Shown one piece after another: positions 43,471 through 52,240 of a DNA stretch of 64,000 nt. The DNA lies in assembly GCA_905200905.1 (NCBI GenBank), contig CAJKMA010000004.1, positions 14,131-78,130 on the forward strand, written 5' to 3'. Below the pieces are notes generated by a model that was given only the letters and a program-made list of their open reading frames with translations, was not told where the DNA came from and did no database searches. The position numbers and the translations under genes are program-made. This DNA is from an uncultured Bacillota bacterium (GTDB lineage: Bacteria; Bacillota; Clostridia; Lachnospirales; Lachnospiraceae). Positions within the stretch are counted from its first letter, which is position 1. Every line of letters begins with the position of its first letter.

Positions 43471-43487
43471 ATGCCGAAACCCGGGAG
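43471..43487 (+). pseudogene. start of a gene cut by the IS element (MPKPGS...)
   Basis: AGGAGGGATGAAAGAT precedes ATG CCG AAA CCC GGG AG, after which the IS inverted repeat begins. The good ribosome site and the shared upstream inverted repeat suggest a once-expressed gene. No continuation was found beyond the IS right end, so the rest is deleted or the ORF was tiny. TATACT lies at 43443-43448 without a clear -35. Confidence 0.4.
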
Positions 43488-43505
43488 TTTGACAGTTGAA
43501 TATTG

Positions 43506-43544
43506 AAAAAAATGCTTGCAGGCCTCATAATACCTGCTTTTTTT
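43506..43544 (+). terminator. terminator at the IS left end
   Basis: AAAAAAATGC, GCAGG, CCTCATAATA, CCTGC, then TTTTTTT. It stops transcription entering the element. Confidence 0.6.
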
Positions 43545-43628
43545 GTGTCAAATTTTCTGTTCTATTTTATAGTATTATCTAGCAATATTATGTAGTGTAT
43601 GATATACTATATCCAGGAGGAATTTGCC

Positions 43629-45356
43629 ATGAAAGTAACTACGTCAAAATCAAAAAATTCTGAATCCTTTTATATCGCCAAAAGTTACATTAACAATAAA
43701 GGAAAAAGTACTTCTGTTAATGTACGAAAGCTTGGAACACTCAAAGAACTTTTAATCGAGCATGGACCGACTCGTGATGACGTTATGAAATGGGCAAAAG
43801 AAGAGGCACGTTTGGAAACTATAAAATATAAAAAAGAACAACAAGCAAAAGCTGTTCCTATCACTTTCCACTCTGATCAGAAACTTGATTACAACCAACA
43901 GGTTCTTTATCGTGGTGGGTATCTTTTCCCACAAGCCTATTATTATCGACTTCAGCTTGATAAGACATGCCGGAAATTAAGAGATAAATATAAATTCAAA
44001 TACGACATTAATGCAATCCTTTCAGATCTTATTTATGCAAGGATACTTGATCCAACCAGTAAACGTTCTTCTTACAAGATCGCTTCTGAGTTTTTAGAAA
44101 AACCTTCTTATCAATTGCACGACCTATATCGTTCCTTAGATGTTCTTGGAAATGAAGCTGATTTTATCCAATCAGAAGTATATAAAAACAGCCATCTTCT
44201 AGGAAAAAGAAATGATAAGATCCTCTACTATGATTGTACGAATTACTATTTTGAGATTGAACAGGAAGACGGTGACAAGAAGTACGGAAAAAGCAAAGAA
44301 CATCGCCCAAATCCAATCATCCAAATGGGAATGTTCATGGATGGAGATGGTATTCCACTTGCTTTTTCACTATTCCAAGGAAACGCAAATGAACAAACTT
44401 CCCTGAGACCATTAGAGACAAAAGTACTTCAGGATTTCGGATGTACCAAATTTATTTATTGTAGTGATGCAGGTCTTGGTTCAGAAGCAATCAAACGAAT
44501 AAACCATGCAGGGGAGCGGGCTTTTATCGTCACGCAGTCTATTAAAAAGTTAAATAAAGAGGATAAGAAGTGGGCTTTAGATAAAAACGGATTTAAGCGC
44601 GTGTCGGATGACACCCCTGTCAATCTTTCAGAAATCCCAGATGATGATAACGGATTGTATTATAAAGATGAACCTTACACACCTCATACCTTGCATCAAC
44701 GGCTCATCGTAACCTATTCACCGAAATATGCACGGTATCAGAAATCTATAAGAGAAGCCCAGGTAGAACGTGCCGAAAAAATGCTTCAGACCGGAAATAT
44801 AAAAAAAGAGCGTAAAAATCCAAACGACCCTGCCCGCTTTATTGGAAAAGTTGCGGCAACTGAGGATGGAGAAATCGCAAAGATCCATAACTATCTGGAT
44901 ACAGAAAAGATTGAGCTGGAAGCATTGTATGACGGAATATATGCTGTAACTACGGATCTGTTAGATGACGATGTGAAGGACATTTTAAAAGTCAGCGAAG
45001 GCCGTTGGGAAATCGAGGAATGCTTCCGTATCATGAAAAACGATTTTGAGGCAAGACCTGTATTCCTTCATGATGATATACGCATAAAAGCACATTTTCT
45101 TATCTGCTTCCTCGCATTAGTAATCTATCGTTATCTTGAAAAAGACTTAGGAGATGTCTTCAGTTGTGAGACAATCTTAGATAAATTAAGAACTATGAAT
45201 TTCGCCGATATACAAGAACAAGGTTTTATTCCACTTTACAAACGGGATAAGCTGACAGATGCATTACATGATGCTTGTGGTTTTGAAACGGATTATAAAT
45301 TCATCACAAAGAGTCAGATGAAAAATATTCAGAAAAAAAGTAAGGGTCGAGAATAA
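43629..45356 (+). CDS. IS1634-family transposase
   Basis: 575 residues from ATG at 43629 (CAGGAGGAA upstream); an earlier in-frame ATG has no site. The DDE-type core is suggested by YYDCTNYYFEIEQED, FIYCSDAGLGSEAI and the C-terminal DDVKDILKVSEGRWEIEECF, the Y-(2)-R-(3)-E-like region of IS4-superfamily enzymes. The frame is uninterrupted and the length is normal, so it may be active. It moves the flanking IS by cut-and-paste or copy-out. Confidence 0.9.
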   Translation: MKVTTSKSKNSESFYIAKSYINNKGKSTSVNVRKLGTLKELLIEHGPTRDDVMKWAKEEARLETIKYKKEQQAKAVPITFHSDQKLDYNQQVLYRGGYLFPQAYYYRLQLDKTCRKLRDKYKFKYDINAILSDLIYARILDPTSKRSSYKIASEFLEKPSYQLHDLYRSLDVLGNEADFIQSEVYKNSHLLGKRNDKILYYDCTNYYFEIEQEDGDKKYGKSKEHRPNPIIQMGMFMDGDGIPLAFSLFQGNANEQTSLRPLETKVLQDFGCTKFIYCSDAGLGSEAIKRINHAGERAFIVTQSIKKLNKEDKKWALDKNGFKRVSDDTPVNLSEIPDDDNGLYYKDEPYTPHTLHQRLIVTYSPKYARYQKSIREAQVERAEKMLQTGNIKKERKNPNDPARFIGKVAATEDGEIAKIHNYLDTEKIELEALYDGIYAVTTDLLDDDVKDILKVSEGRWEIEECFRIMKNDFEARPVFLHDDIRIKAHFLICFLALVIYRYLEKDLGDVFSCETILDKLRTMNFADIQEQGFIPLYKRDKLTDALHDACGFETDYKFITKSQMKNIQKKSKGRE

Positions 45357-45378
45357 AATACTATAGTTTAAAACGACG

Positions 45379-45427
45379 CAAAAAATCGCTGAACCCCAAT
45401 GAAACCAAGGGATACAGCGATTTTTTC
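45379..45427 (+). terminator. terminator after the transposase
   Basis: AAAAAATCGCTG ... CAGCGATTTTTT. A strong stem with a U-run just inside the right inverted repeat. Confidence 0.8.
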
Positions 45428-45517
45428 ATTTCTCAACTGTCAAAGATAGGATTATAATACAATAAACTTTTTGAAATGTCAACACTTTTTTGTAAAAAAA
45501 TATAGAATAAAAAATGA

Positions 45518-45547
45518 TTGACAACTAGAACATATGTTCTGTATAAT
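45518..45547 (+). promoter_or_regulatory. consensus promoter with LexA (SOS) box in the spacer
   Basis: TTGACA (45518-45523), 18-bp spacer, TATAAT (45542-45547). The spacer holds AGAACATATGTTCT (45527-45540), a perfect palindrome containing GAACATATGTTC, the core of the Gram-positive LexA box. It lies about 110 bp before the PAP2 gene. The stretch 45445-45655 holds nothing else recognisable. Confidence 0.8.
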
Positions 45548-45655
45548 AAGAGAAAAGAAGAAAAGGTTTGAAAATATCAAGGAAATGAGATATGATACAG
45601 GAGACCTTAACCTTATAAGGGGTGTTTGCTGATAAAGTAAGAAAGGGTGAACAAG

Positions 45656-46225
45656 ATGGAGTGGGAATTTATTGTTTTAGATTGGTTTCAAAGTATCCAG
45701 AATCCTGTACTTACGAAAATATTAGGATTTGTAACTATGTTGGGAGAAGCAGGATGGTTTTGGATTTTACTAGGTGTATTGCTTTTTATTTCTAAGAAAT
45801 ACAGGACTTGCGGAGTGGCCCTGCTGGCAGCTCTTTTATTAGACCTTGTTTTAGCAAACATGATTTTGAAACCCCTGGTAGCAAGACCAAGACCCTGCTG
45901 GATTCGTGATACAGTAGAGCTGTTGGTGCGAGTACCTGGGGATTATTCGTTCCCTTCGGGACATACCATGGCTTCTTTTGCAGCAGCAGGAGCTTTATAT
46001 TTTACAAAGCGAGTCTGGGGATATTGGGCAATGGTCCTGGCTTTTTTTATGGGAATTTCCCGTTTGTATTTTTATGTACATTTCCCTACCGATGTGCTGG
46101 CTGGATTGGTTTTGGGGCTGCTCTGTGGATGTTTAGGAGCACTCTTTATGAAAAAAGCAAGGAATACAAAATTTGGAAAGTTATATAAGGAAGGATTGGA
46201 ACATGGCGAAGAAAAATGTCTATGA
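45656..46225 (+). CDS. PAP2-family phosphatase
   Basis: 189 residues from ATG at 45656 (AAAGGG upstream; a GTG three codons earlier is possible). About five helices and the three phosphatase signatures: KPLVARPRP, PSGHTMASF, and SRLYFYVHFPTDVLAG. It dephosphorylates lipid pyrophosphates such as undecaprenyl-PP or phosphatidic acid at the membrane face. Its last 23 bp overlap the topoisomerase subunit start, so it is the first gene of a three-gene unit behind the LexA-box promoter. Confidence 0.88.
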   Translation: MEWEFIVLDWFQSIQNPVLTKILGFVTMLGEAGWFWILLGVLLFISKKYRTCGVALLAALLLDLVLANMILKPLVARPRPCWIRDTVELLVRVPGDYSFPSGHTMASFAAAGALYFTKRVWGYWAMVLAFFMGISRLYFYVHFPTDVLAGLVLGLLCGCLGALFMKKARNTKFGKLYKEGLEHGEEKCL

Positions 46226-48125
46226 TGCCAGCAGTATTACAGTGCTGGAGGGTCTAGAAGCAGTGAGAAAGCGTCCGGGGATGTATATTGGAAGTGTTTC
46301 ACGCAAAGGACTGAATCATTTGATTTATGAGATTGTGGATAATGCAGTGGATGAGCATTTGGCTGGTTTCTGCAAGAATATAAGAGTAACGCTGGAAAAA
46401 GACGGTTCGGCAACCATAGAAGATGATGGAAGAGGAATTCCTGTGGGAATGCATGAAAAAGGAGTGTCTGCAGAACGTCTGGTTTTCACCACCCTTCATG
46501 CAGGAGGGAAGTTTGATGATTCTGTGTATAAGACCAGTGGAGGTCTCCATGGAGTAGGATCTTCGGTAGTAAATGCATTGTCTTCTTATCTGGATATTAA
46601 AATCAGCACAGGAGGATATGTACATCATGATCATTATGAAAGAGGAAACCCAACCATAGAATTAGAGGAGGGACTCTTGCCTAAGCTGGGAAGAACTAAG
46701 ACTACAGGGACCTTGGTGAATTTTCTTCCAGATCCAGAGATTTTTGAAAAAACCTGGTTTTCTTCTACTGAAATAAAAAGTCGACTTCATGAAACCTCTT
46801 ATCTGAATCCAGAACTTACCATTCTTTTTGAGGATAAGAGACAACCAGAGGAAGAACGGATTGTTTTTCAGGAGCCAGAGGGAATTGTGGGCTTTATCAA
46901 AGATCTGAATAAAAAAAGTGAAGCAGTTCACGATCCAGTGTATTTTAAAGGGGAATGCGATGGTATTACTGTGGAAGCAGCGTTTCAATATGTTAGTGAA
47001 TTTCGGGAAAATGTTCTGGGATTTTGCAATAATATTTATAACTCAGAAGGTGGAACTCATCTTACTGGATTTAAAACCACCTTTACTTCTGTGATGAATA
47101 CTTATGCAAGAGAACTGGGAATCTTAAAAGAAAAGGATACGAACTTTACTGGAGCAGATGTGCGTAACGGTATGACTGCAGTGGTTTCTATTAAACATCC
47201 AGCGCCTCGATTTGAGGGGCAGACTAAGACGAAACTGGATAACCAGGATGCAGCTAAGGCAGTAGGAAAAGTGACAGGAGAAGAGATTGTCCTTTATTTT
47301 GACCGAAATCTGGAAGTTTTGAAAAACGTTTTGGCCTGTGCGGAAAAATCTGCCAAAATCAGAAAAACAGAAGAAAAGGCGAAAACGAATCTTTTAACAA
47401 AACAAAAGTACTCTTTTGATTCCAATGGTAAGTTGGCAAACTGTGAGAAACGAGACCCTTCCTTGTGTGAGATTTTTATTGTAGAGGGAGATTCTGCAGG
47501 GGGAAGCGCAAAAACAGCCAGAGACAGAAGTTTTCAGGCAATTTTACCCATTAGGGGTAAAATCTTGAATGTAGAAAAAGCCAGTATTGATAAAGTGTTG
47601 GCAAATGCGGAAATCAAAACCATGATTAATGCCTTTGGATGTGGTTTCTCTGAAGGATATGGAAATGATTTTGATATTACGAAACTTCGATATCACAAGA
47701 TTATTATTATGGCAGATGCAGATGTGGATGGTGCCCATATTTCTACCTTACTTCTTACACTGTTTTACCGGTTTATGCCAGAGCTTATTTATGAAGGACA
47801 TGTGTATATTGCCATGCCGCCGCTGTATAAAGCTATGCCTTCTAAGGGCAAAGAAGAGTATCTCTATGATGATAAAGCTCTGGAACGCTACAGAAAAGAA
47901 CACAAAGGTTCGTTTACTCTCCAAAGATATAAAGGTTTAGGTGAGATGGATGCAGAACAGTTGTGGGAAACTACTTTAAATCCGGAAACTAGAATGCTGC
48001 GGCTGGGGGAAATCGAGGATGCCAGAATGGCGTCTGAGGTAACCGAGATTCTCATGGGAACGGAAGTTCCTCCAAGAAAAGCATTTATTTATGAACATGC
48101 ACAAGATGCAGAATTAGATATATAA
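46203..48125 (+). CDS. type IIA topoisomerase subunit B (ParE/GyrB-like)
   Basis: 640 residues from ATG at 46203 (GGAAGGATT upstream), inside the PAP2 end. GHKL ATPase: EIVDNAVDEHLAG, DDGRGIPVGMHEKG, TSGGLHGVGSSVVNA. TOPRIM: IVEGDSAGGSAKTARDRSFQ, ADADVDGAHISTLLL; C-terminal RYKGLGEMDAEQLWETTLNP. It pairs with the next gene (10-bp gap). The partner lacks a GyrA-box, so this is more likely a topoisomerase IV-type pair than the housekeeping gyrase. Confidence 0.9.
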   Translation: MAKKNVYDASSITVLEGLEAVRKRPGMYIGSVSRKGLNHLIYEIVDNAVDEHLAGFCKNIRVTLEKDGSATIEDDGRGIPVGMHEKGVSAERLVFTTLHAGGKFDDSVYKTSGGLHGVGSSVVNALSSYLDIKISTGGYVHHDHYERGNPTIELEEGLLPKLGRTKTTGTLVNFLPDPEIFEKTWFSSTEIKSRLHETSYLNPELTILFEDKRQPEEERIVFQEPEGIVGFIKDLNKKSEAVHDPVYFKGECDGITVEAAFQYVSEFRENVLGFCNNIYNSEGGTHLTGFKTTFTSVMNTYARELGILKEKDTNFTGADVRNGMTAVVSIKHPAPRFEGQTKTKLDNQDAAKAVGKVTGEEIVLYFDRNLEVLKNVLACAEKSAKIRKTEEKAKTNLLTKQKYSFDSNGKLANCEKRDPSLCEIFIVEGDSAGGSAKTARDRSFQAILPIRGKILNVEKASIDKVLANAEIKTMINAFGCGFSEGYGNDFDITKLRYHKIIIMADADVDGAHISTLLLTLFYRFMPELIYEGHVYIAMPPLYKAMPSKGKEEYLYDDKALERYRKEHKGSFTLQRYKGLGEMDAEQLWETTLNPETRMLRLGEIEDARMASEVTEILMGTEVPPRKAFIYEHAQDAELDI

Positions 48126-48135
48126 GAGGTGCAGT

Positions 48136-50382
48136 ATGGCAGAAATACAAGATCATATTATTAGAACAGAATATTCGGAAATTATGCAGAAATCCTATAT
48201 TGATTATGCCATGAGCGTGATTGTCGCCCGTGCGCTTCCAGATGTTCGGGACGGTTTAAAACCTGTTCAGAGAAGGACTCTGTATGATATGTATGAATTG
48301 GGAATTCGTTATGACAGGCCTTATCGTAAATGTGCTCGTATTGTAGGTGATACCATGGGTAAATATCATCCTCATGGTGACAGTTCTATCTATGATGCCC
48401 TAGTGGTTATGGCTCAAGAGTTTAAGAAAGGACAGCCACTCATAGATGGACATGGTAATTTTGGATCCATTGAAGGGGATGGTGCAGCCGCCATGAGATA
48501 CACAGAAGCCAGGCTGCAGAAGATTACCCAGGAAGTTTATTTAAGTGACATGGATAAAAATGTGGTAGATTTTATGCCTAATTTTGATGAGACAGAAAAG
48601 GAACCAGAAGTGCTTCCTGTAAGGATTCCGAATCTTTTGGTGAATGGTGCAGATGGTATTGCGGTGGGAATGGCTACAAGCATTCCACCTCATAATCTGG
48701 GGGAAGTCATTGATAGTGTGATTGCTTATATGAAAAATAATGACATTACCGTTCAGGAACTCATGGAAGTAATCAAAGGACCGGATTTTCCAACTGGTGG
48801 TTTGGTGGTAAATAAAGACGAGCTGCTTTCTATTTATGAATCCGGAGTTGGAAAAATCAGACTTCGGGGAAAAGTGGAAATTGAAAAAGGGAAGAATGGA
48901 AAAAATCTTTTAGTAATTACAGAAATTCCTTATACCATGATTGGGGCTAATATCGGAAAATTTTTAAATGATGTTGCCGCTTTAATAGAAACCAAGAAAA
49001 CCACAGATATTGTAGATATTTCCAATCAGTCATCAAAAGAGGGGATTCGGATTGTCCTGGAATTGAAAAAGGGCGCAGATGTGGAAAATCTCAAGAATAT
49101 GTTGTATAAAAAAACTAGGTTGGAAGATACTTTTGGTGTGAACATGCTGGCTGTTGCAGATGGAAGACCTGAGACATTGGGATTGAAACAGATTATTGAA
49201 CATCATGTGGATTTTCAGTTTGATGTTACTACCAGAAAATATAATAGTTTGCTGAAGAAAGAACGGGAAAATCGAGAAATCCAGGAGGGGCTTATTAAGG
49301 CTTGTGATGTCATTGATTTGATTATTGAAATTTTAAGAGGTAGTAAAAATCGGGAGCAGGTAAAAAACTGTCTGATACAAGGTGACACAGAAGGAATTCG
49401 TTTTAAAACAAAAACAAGTCAACGTCAGGCACAAAAGCTACATTTTACAGAACGCCAGGCATCTGCAATTTTAGATATGCGTCTGTATAAACTTATTGGA
49501 CTGGAAATTGAGACCTTAATGCAGGAGCATGAAGAAACAATGAAGCGTATTGCCAGATACGAAGATATCTTGGCAAATTACGATTCTATGGCAGCTGTTA
49601 TTATAGAAGAACTACAGAAGATAAAAAGAGAATACGCAAGACCAAGACAAACGGTTATAGAGAATGCAGCGGAAGCAGTTTATGAAGAGAAGAAAATAGA
49701 AGAGATGGAAGTTGTATTCCTGATGGATCGTTTTGGTTATGCTAGAACCATTGATAAAAATACATATGAAAGAAATAAAGAAGCTGCAGATAGTGAGAAT
49801 AAATATGTATTTTCTTGTATGAATACAGATAAAATATGTATTTTTACAGACTTGGGGAGAATGCACTATGTGAAGGTACTAGATTTACCTTTTGGGAAAC
49901 TTAGGGATAAAGGAACACCTGTGGATAATGTGAGTAATTATGACAGCGGGCAGGAGCAGATGATTTATGTGGGTTGTCTGGCAGGTATGAAAAATGGAAA
50001 GTTATGTTTTGTTACAGCCAAGGGCATGGTGAAACTGGTGAATGGCAGTGAATTTGATGTGTCAAAAAGAACCATATCAGCTACTAAATTAGGGGAAGAG
50101 GATAGGGTGATTATGGTACAGAATGCAGAACCTATGGAACACCTGGTTATTCAGACAAAAGATGGATATTTTCTCAAGTTTTTGAAGGAGGAGATACCAG
50201 AGAAGAAGAAGAATGCTTTGGGAGTAAGAGCCATACGAATGGGAGAAAAAGATTTGGCAGAGCATGCTTATATGTTAGAAAATCGGACAGAATATGAAAT
50301 TGATTACAAAAATAAAAAAGTGATTTTAAATAAGCTGAAACTGGCCAAACGAGATACCAAAGGAACGAAAATCCGCGTTTGA
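48136..50382 (+). CDS. type IIA topoisomerase subunit A (ParC/GyrA-like)
   Basis: 748 residues. Breakage domain with PVQRRTLYDMYELG, GKYHPHGDSSIYDALVVMAQ and the active tyrosine in AAAMRYTEARLQ. The quinolone-determining region has Ser at the 83-equivalent and Asp at the 87-equivalent (GDSSIYD), the sensitive wild-type form. The C-terminal beta-pinwheel is short, and the GyrA-box (QRRGGKG) is not seen; KLRDKGTPVD stands in its region. That supports a decatenating topoisomerase IV-type role. Translated right after the B subunit. Confidence 0.9.
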   Translation: MAEIQDHIIRTEYSEIMQKSYIDYAMSVIVARALPDVRDGLKPVQRRTLYDMYELGIRYDRPYRKCARIVGDTMGKYHPHGDSSIYDALVVMAQEFKKGQPLIDGHGNFGSIEGDGAAAMRYTEARLQKITQEVYLSDMDKNVVDFMPNFDETEKEPEVLPVRIPNLLVNGADGIAVGMATSIPPHNLGEVIDSVIAYMKNNDITVQELMEVIKGPDFPTGGLVVNKDELLSIYESGVGKIRLRGKVEIEKGKNGKNLLVITEIPYTMIGANIGKFLNDVAALIETKKTTDIVDISNQSSKEGIRIVLELKKGADVENLKNMLYKKTRLEDTFGVNMLAVADGRPETLGLKQIIEHHVDFQFDVTTRKYNSLLKKERENREIQEGLIKACDVIDLIIEILRGSKNREQVKNCLIQGDTEGIRFKTKTSQRQAQKLHFTERQASAILDMRLYKLIGLEIETLMQEHEETMKRIARYEDILANYDSMAAVIIEELQKIKREYARPRQTVIENAAEAVYEEKKIEEMEVVFLMDRFGYARTIDKNTYERNKEAADSENKYVFSCMNTDKICIFTDLGRMHYVKVLDLPFGKLRDKGTPVDNVSNYDSGQEQMIYVGCLAGMKNGKLCFVTAKGMVKLVNGSEFDVSKRTISATKLGEEDRVIMVQNAEPMEHLVIQTKDGYFLKFLKEEIPEKKKNALGVRAIRMGEKDLAEHAYMLENRTEYEIDYKNKKVILNKLKLAKRDTKGTKIRV

Positions 50383-50407
50383 TCAGGTGAGAAAGGCAGG
50401 GGATGGT

Positions 50408-51574
50408 ATGAAAGCTAGAAGAAAGATAAGAAACAGCCTTCTGGGCTTTTTTCTGCTTCTAAGTCTGTGTGGATGCAGTATAGAAAATATCCAAAGAATG
50501 GGTACTTTCGCTACATCAAAGACAGAGAAAGAAGTTACAGAAGAGCAGGAAGCTTTTTACTATGGATATCAGACCTTGTCGGAAGAAGAACAAAAGGTTT
50601 ACAGACAGCTCATAGCTGGATTGGAGGCTTTTGAGAAGGAAATTACATTAAGCCCCATCACACAGGACAGGTTGAAGGTTGTGGCAGATATGGTAATGGT
50701 AGACCATCCGGAATACTTCTGGACAGAAGGGGGTTTTCAATATTATGAAGAAATCTGGCCAGGAGGAGCTGCTGCCTGTATAAAAGTGCAACCAGATTAT
50801 CTTATGGAGAGTGAGGAAGCCCAGAAAATCAAGAAAGAGATAGAAGCCACGGCCAAGGAGTGGCTTATGGGTTTACCTTCACAGGCAGATACGTATGAAA
50901 AAATTAAGTATGTATATGAAACACTGATTCGTCAGGTGCGTTATGATGAAAGCAGCCCTAATCATCAGAATATTCAGAGCGTTTTTTTGGATAAAAGCAC
51001 AGTCTGTATGGGATATGCTAAGGCGACCCAGTATCTTTTGAACCAGATGGGGATATTCTGTACTTTGGTAACAGGAACGGTCGCAGATGGCAGTGATTCT
51101 GGACATGCATGGAATCTGGTGAAAATTCAGGATTCCTATTATTATGTAGATACTACCTGGGGAAATCCTGGCTATGCAGATGCAGGTGATTCTGGAATAG
51201 ATGTGATTTACAGTTATTTATGTTGTAGTGATTCTATGTTGAGGCCCACGCACAAGGCTGACGGAACTATTCCTCTTCCCGCTTGTGAGGATGACAGCTA
51301 TAATTATTACAAAAGAAAAGGATGTTGGTATGAGACATATGACAGAACCAAAATCTATGGAATTCTTTCACAGACAATAAATGGAAAACCACATATGACA
51401 GAGTTTTGTTTTGCTTCTTGGGAAGCCTACAACCAGGCAGTAGCAGATATGGTGGATGGAACTTTGCTGCAGGATGTGATTCAGAATATAGGAAGTTTAT
51501 CTCCAGGGCAGCAGGTATCTTGGAAGATTTATTATGGCGGATGGGATAAATTACTGGTTATTGTGTGGAATTAG
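50408..51574 (+). CDS. transglutaminase-like lipoprotein
   Basis: 388 residues from ATG at 50408 (CAGGGGA upstream; an earlier in-frame GTG is possible). Lipoprotein signal: basic start, hydrophobic run LLGFFLLLSLCGCS, with lipobox LCGC. The transglutaminase-core triad is complete: Cys in STVCMGYAKATQYLL, His in SGHAWNLVK, Asp in YYVDTTWGNP. Such surface proteins are probably peptidases or cross-linking enzymes; no substrate is known. It follows parC by 25 bp and may be the tail of the PAP2-parE-parC unit. Confidence 0.82.
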   Translation: MKARRKIRNSLLGFFLLLSLCGCSIENIQRMGTFATSKTEKEVTEEQEAFYYGYQTLSEEEQKVYRQLIAGLEAFEKEITLSPITQDRLKVVADMVMVDHPEYFWTEGGFQYYEEIWPGGAAACIKVQPDYLMESEEAQKIKKEIEATAKEWLMGLPSQADTYEKIKYVYETLIRQVRYDESSPNHQNIQSVFLDKSTVCMGYAKATQYLLNQMGIFCTLVTGTVADGSDSGHAWNLVKIQDSYYYVDTTWGNPGYADAGDSGIDVIYSYLCCSDSMLRPTHKADGTIPLPACEDDSYNYYKRKGCWYETYDRTKIYGILSQTINGKPHMTEFCFASWEAYNQAVADMVDGTLLQDVIQNIGSLSPGQQVSWKIYYGGWDKLLVIVWN

Positions 51575-51597
51575 AAGAGAAACAGAGAAAAAGGGGC

Positions 51598-51626
51598 TTG
51601 CATGTTTTATAGATTAGTGCTATCCT
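51598..51626 (+). promoter_or_regulatory. probable promoter of the rimP-nusA-infB operon
   Basis: TTGCAT (51598-51603), 17-bp spacer, TATCCT (51621-51626), about 110 bp before rimP. It lies upstream of the strong leader hairpin. Confidence 0.45.
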
Positions 51627-51653
51627 TAAAGAGAACTTGATAATTACGATAGC

Positions 51654-51683
51654 ATAAGAGTGGGCCTAGCGGTCCACTCTTAT
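51654..51683 (+). other. strong leader hairpin before rimP
   Basis: ATAAGAGTGGGCC-TAGC-GGTCCACTCTTAT pairs over 13 bp (one G-U). It is followed by CGTTTGTG, not a good U-run. It could be a weak terminator for the transglutaminase gene, an RNase site, or a leader element for control of the nusA operon. It resembles no riboswitch I know. Confidence 0.6.
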
Positions 51684-51735
51684 CGTTTGTGTACCCTTTC
51701 TCAAGGAGGGCAATTTTTAGAAAGAAGGTGAGAGC

Positions 51736-52200
51736 ATGAGTAAAAAGGAAACTTATGAACAGAAAGCAGAAGCATTGATTCTACCGATTGTGGAGGCACA
51801 AGGATTTGAATTGGTGGATGTGGAGTATGTAAAAGAAGGAAGTAATTATTATCTGAGAGCTTATATTGATAAGCCCCAGGGAATTACAGTAGATGATTGT
51901 GAAGTTGTCAGCAGGGCTTTTTCCCAGAAACTGGATGAAGAGGACTTTATTGAGGAAGCATATATCATGGAAGTGAGCTCACCGGGACTTGGCAGACCTT
52001 TGAAGAAAGAAAAGGACTACAAAAGAAGCATGGGCAAGGAACTGGAAATCCGTACCTACCGCGCGGTGAATCGAGAAAAGGAATTTTATGGTATTTTAAC
52101 TGCATATGATGAAAACAGTGTGACAATTGATTGTGAGGGAGAAGAAAAGACCTTCCAGAAGTCTGATATTGCGCTGATTCGTCTTGCATTTGATTTTTAA
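51736..52200 (+). CDS. rimP: ribosome maturation factor RimP
   Basis: 154 residues. N-terminal domain with IVEAQGFELVDVEYVKEGSN, YLRAYIDKPQGITVDDCEVV and VSSPGLGRPLKKEKDY, then an Sm-like C-terminal domain. It binds the 30S subunit and helps assembly near uS12. The start ATG at 51736 follows AGAAGGTGAGAGC. First gene of the conserved rimP-nusA-rnpM-L7Ae-infB-rbfA cluster. Confidence 0.95.
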   Translation: MSKKETYEQKAEALILPIVEAQGFELVDVEYVKEGSNYYLRAYIDKPQGITVDDCEVVSRAFSQKLDEEDFIEEAYIMEVSSPGLGRPLKKEKDYKRSMGKELEIRTYRAVNREKEFYGILTAYDENSVTIDCEGEEKTFQKSDIALIRLAFDF

Positions 52201-52240
52201 GAACCTTTAGGCGAATGTATATTTAGGAGGAAAGTGAAAC

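Larger units (their letters stand above)
43488..45444 (+). mobile_element. IS1634-family insertion sequence, apparently intact
   Basis: Terminal inverted repeats TTTGACAGTTGA (43488-43499) and TCAACTGTCAAA (45433-45444) match perfectly over 12 bp, and the element is 1957 bp. It carries one full-length transposase. A short hairpin with a T-run just inside the left end and a terminator after the transposase shield it from outside transcription. No target duplication was found by eye directly at the ends. IS1634 elements are known for long, variable duplications, so one may lie further out or have been lost. Confidence 0.85.

Noticed and set aside
43488..45444. IS as part of a larger transposon or integrative element
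   Set aside because: Only one transposase and 12-bp repeats are seen; no integrase, relaxase or attachment repeats flank it.
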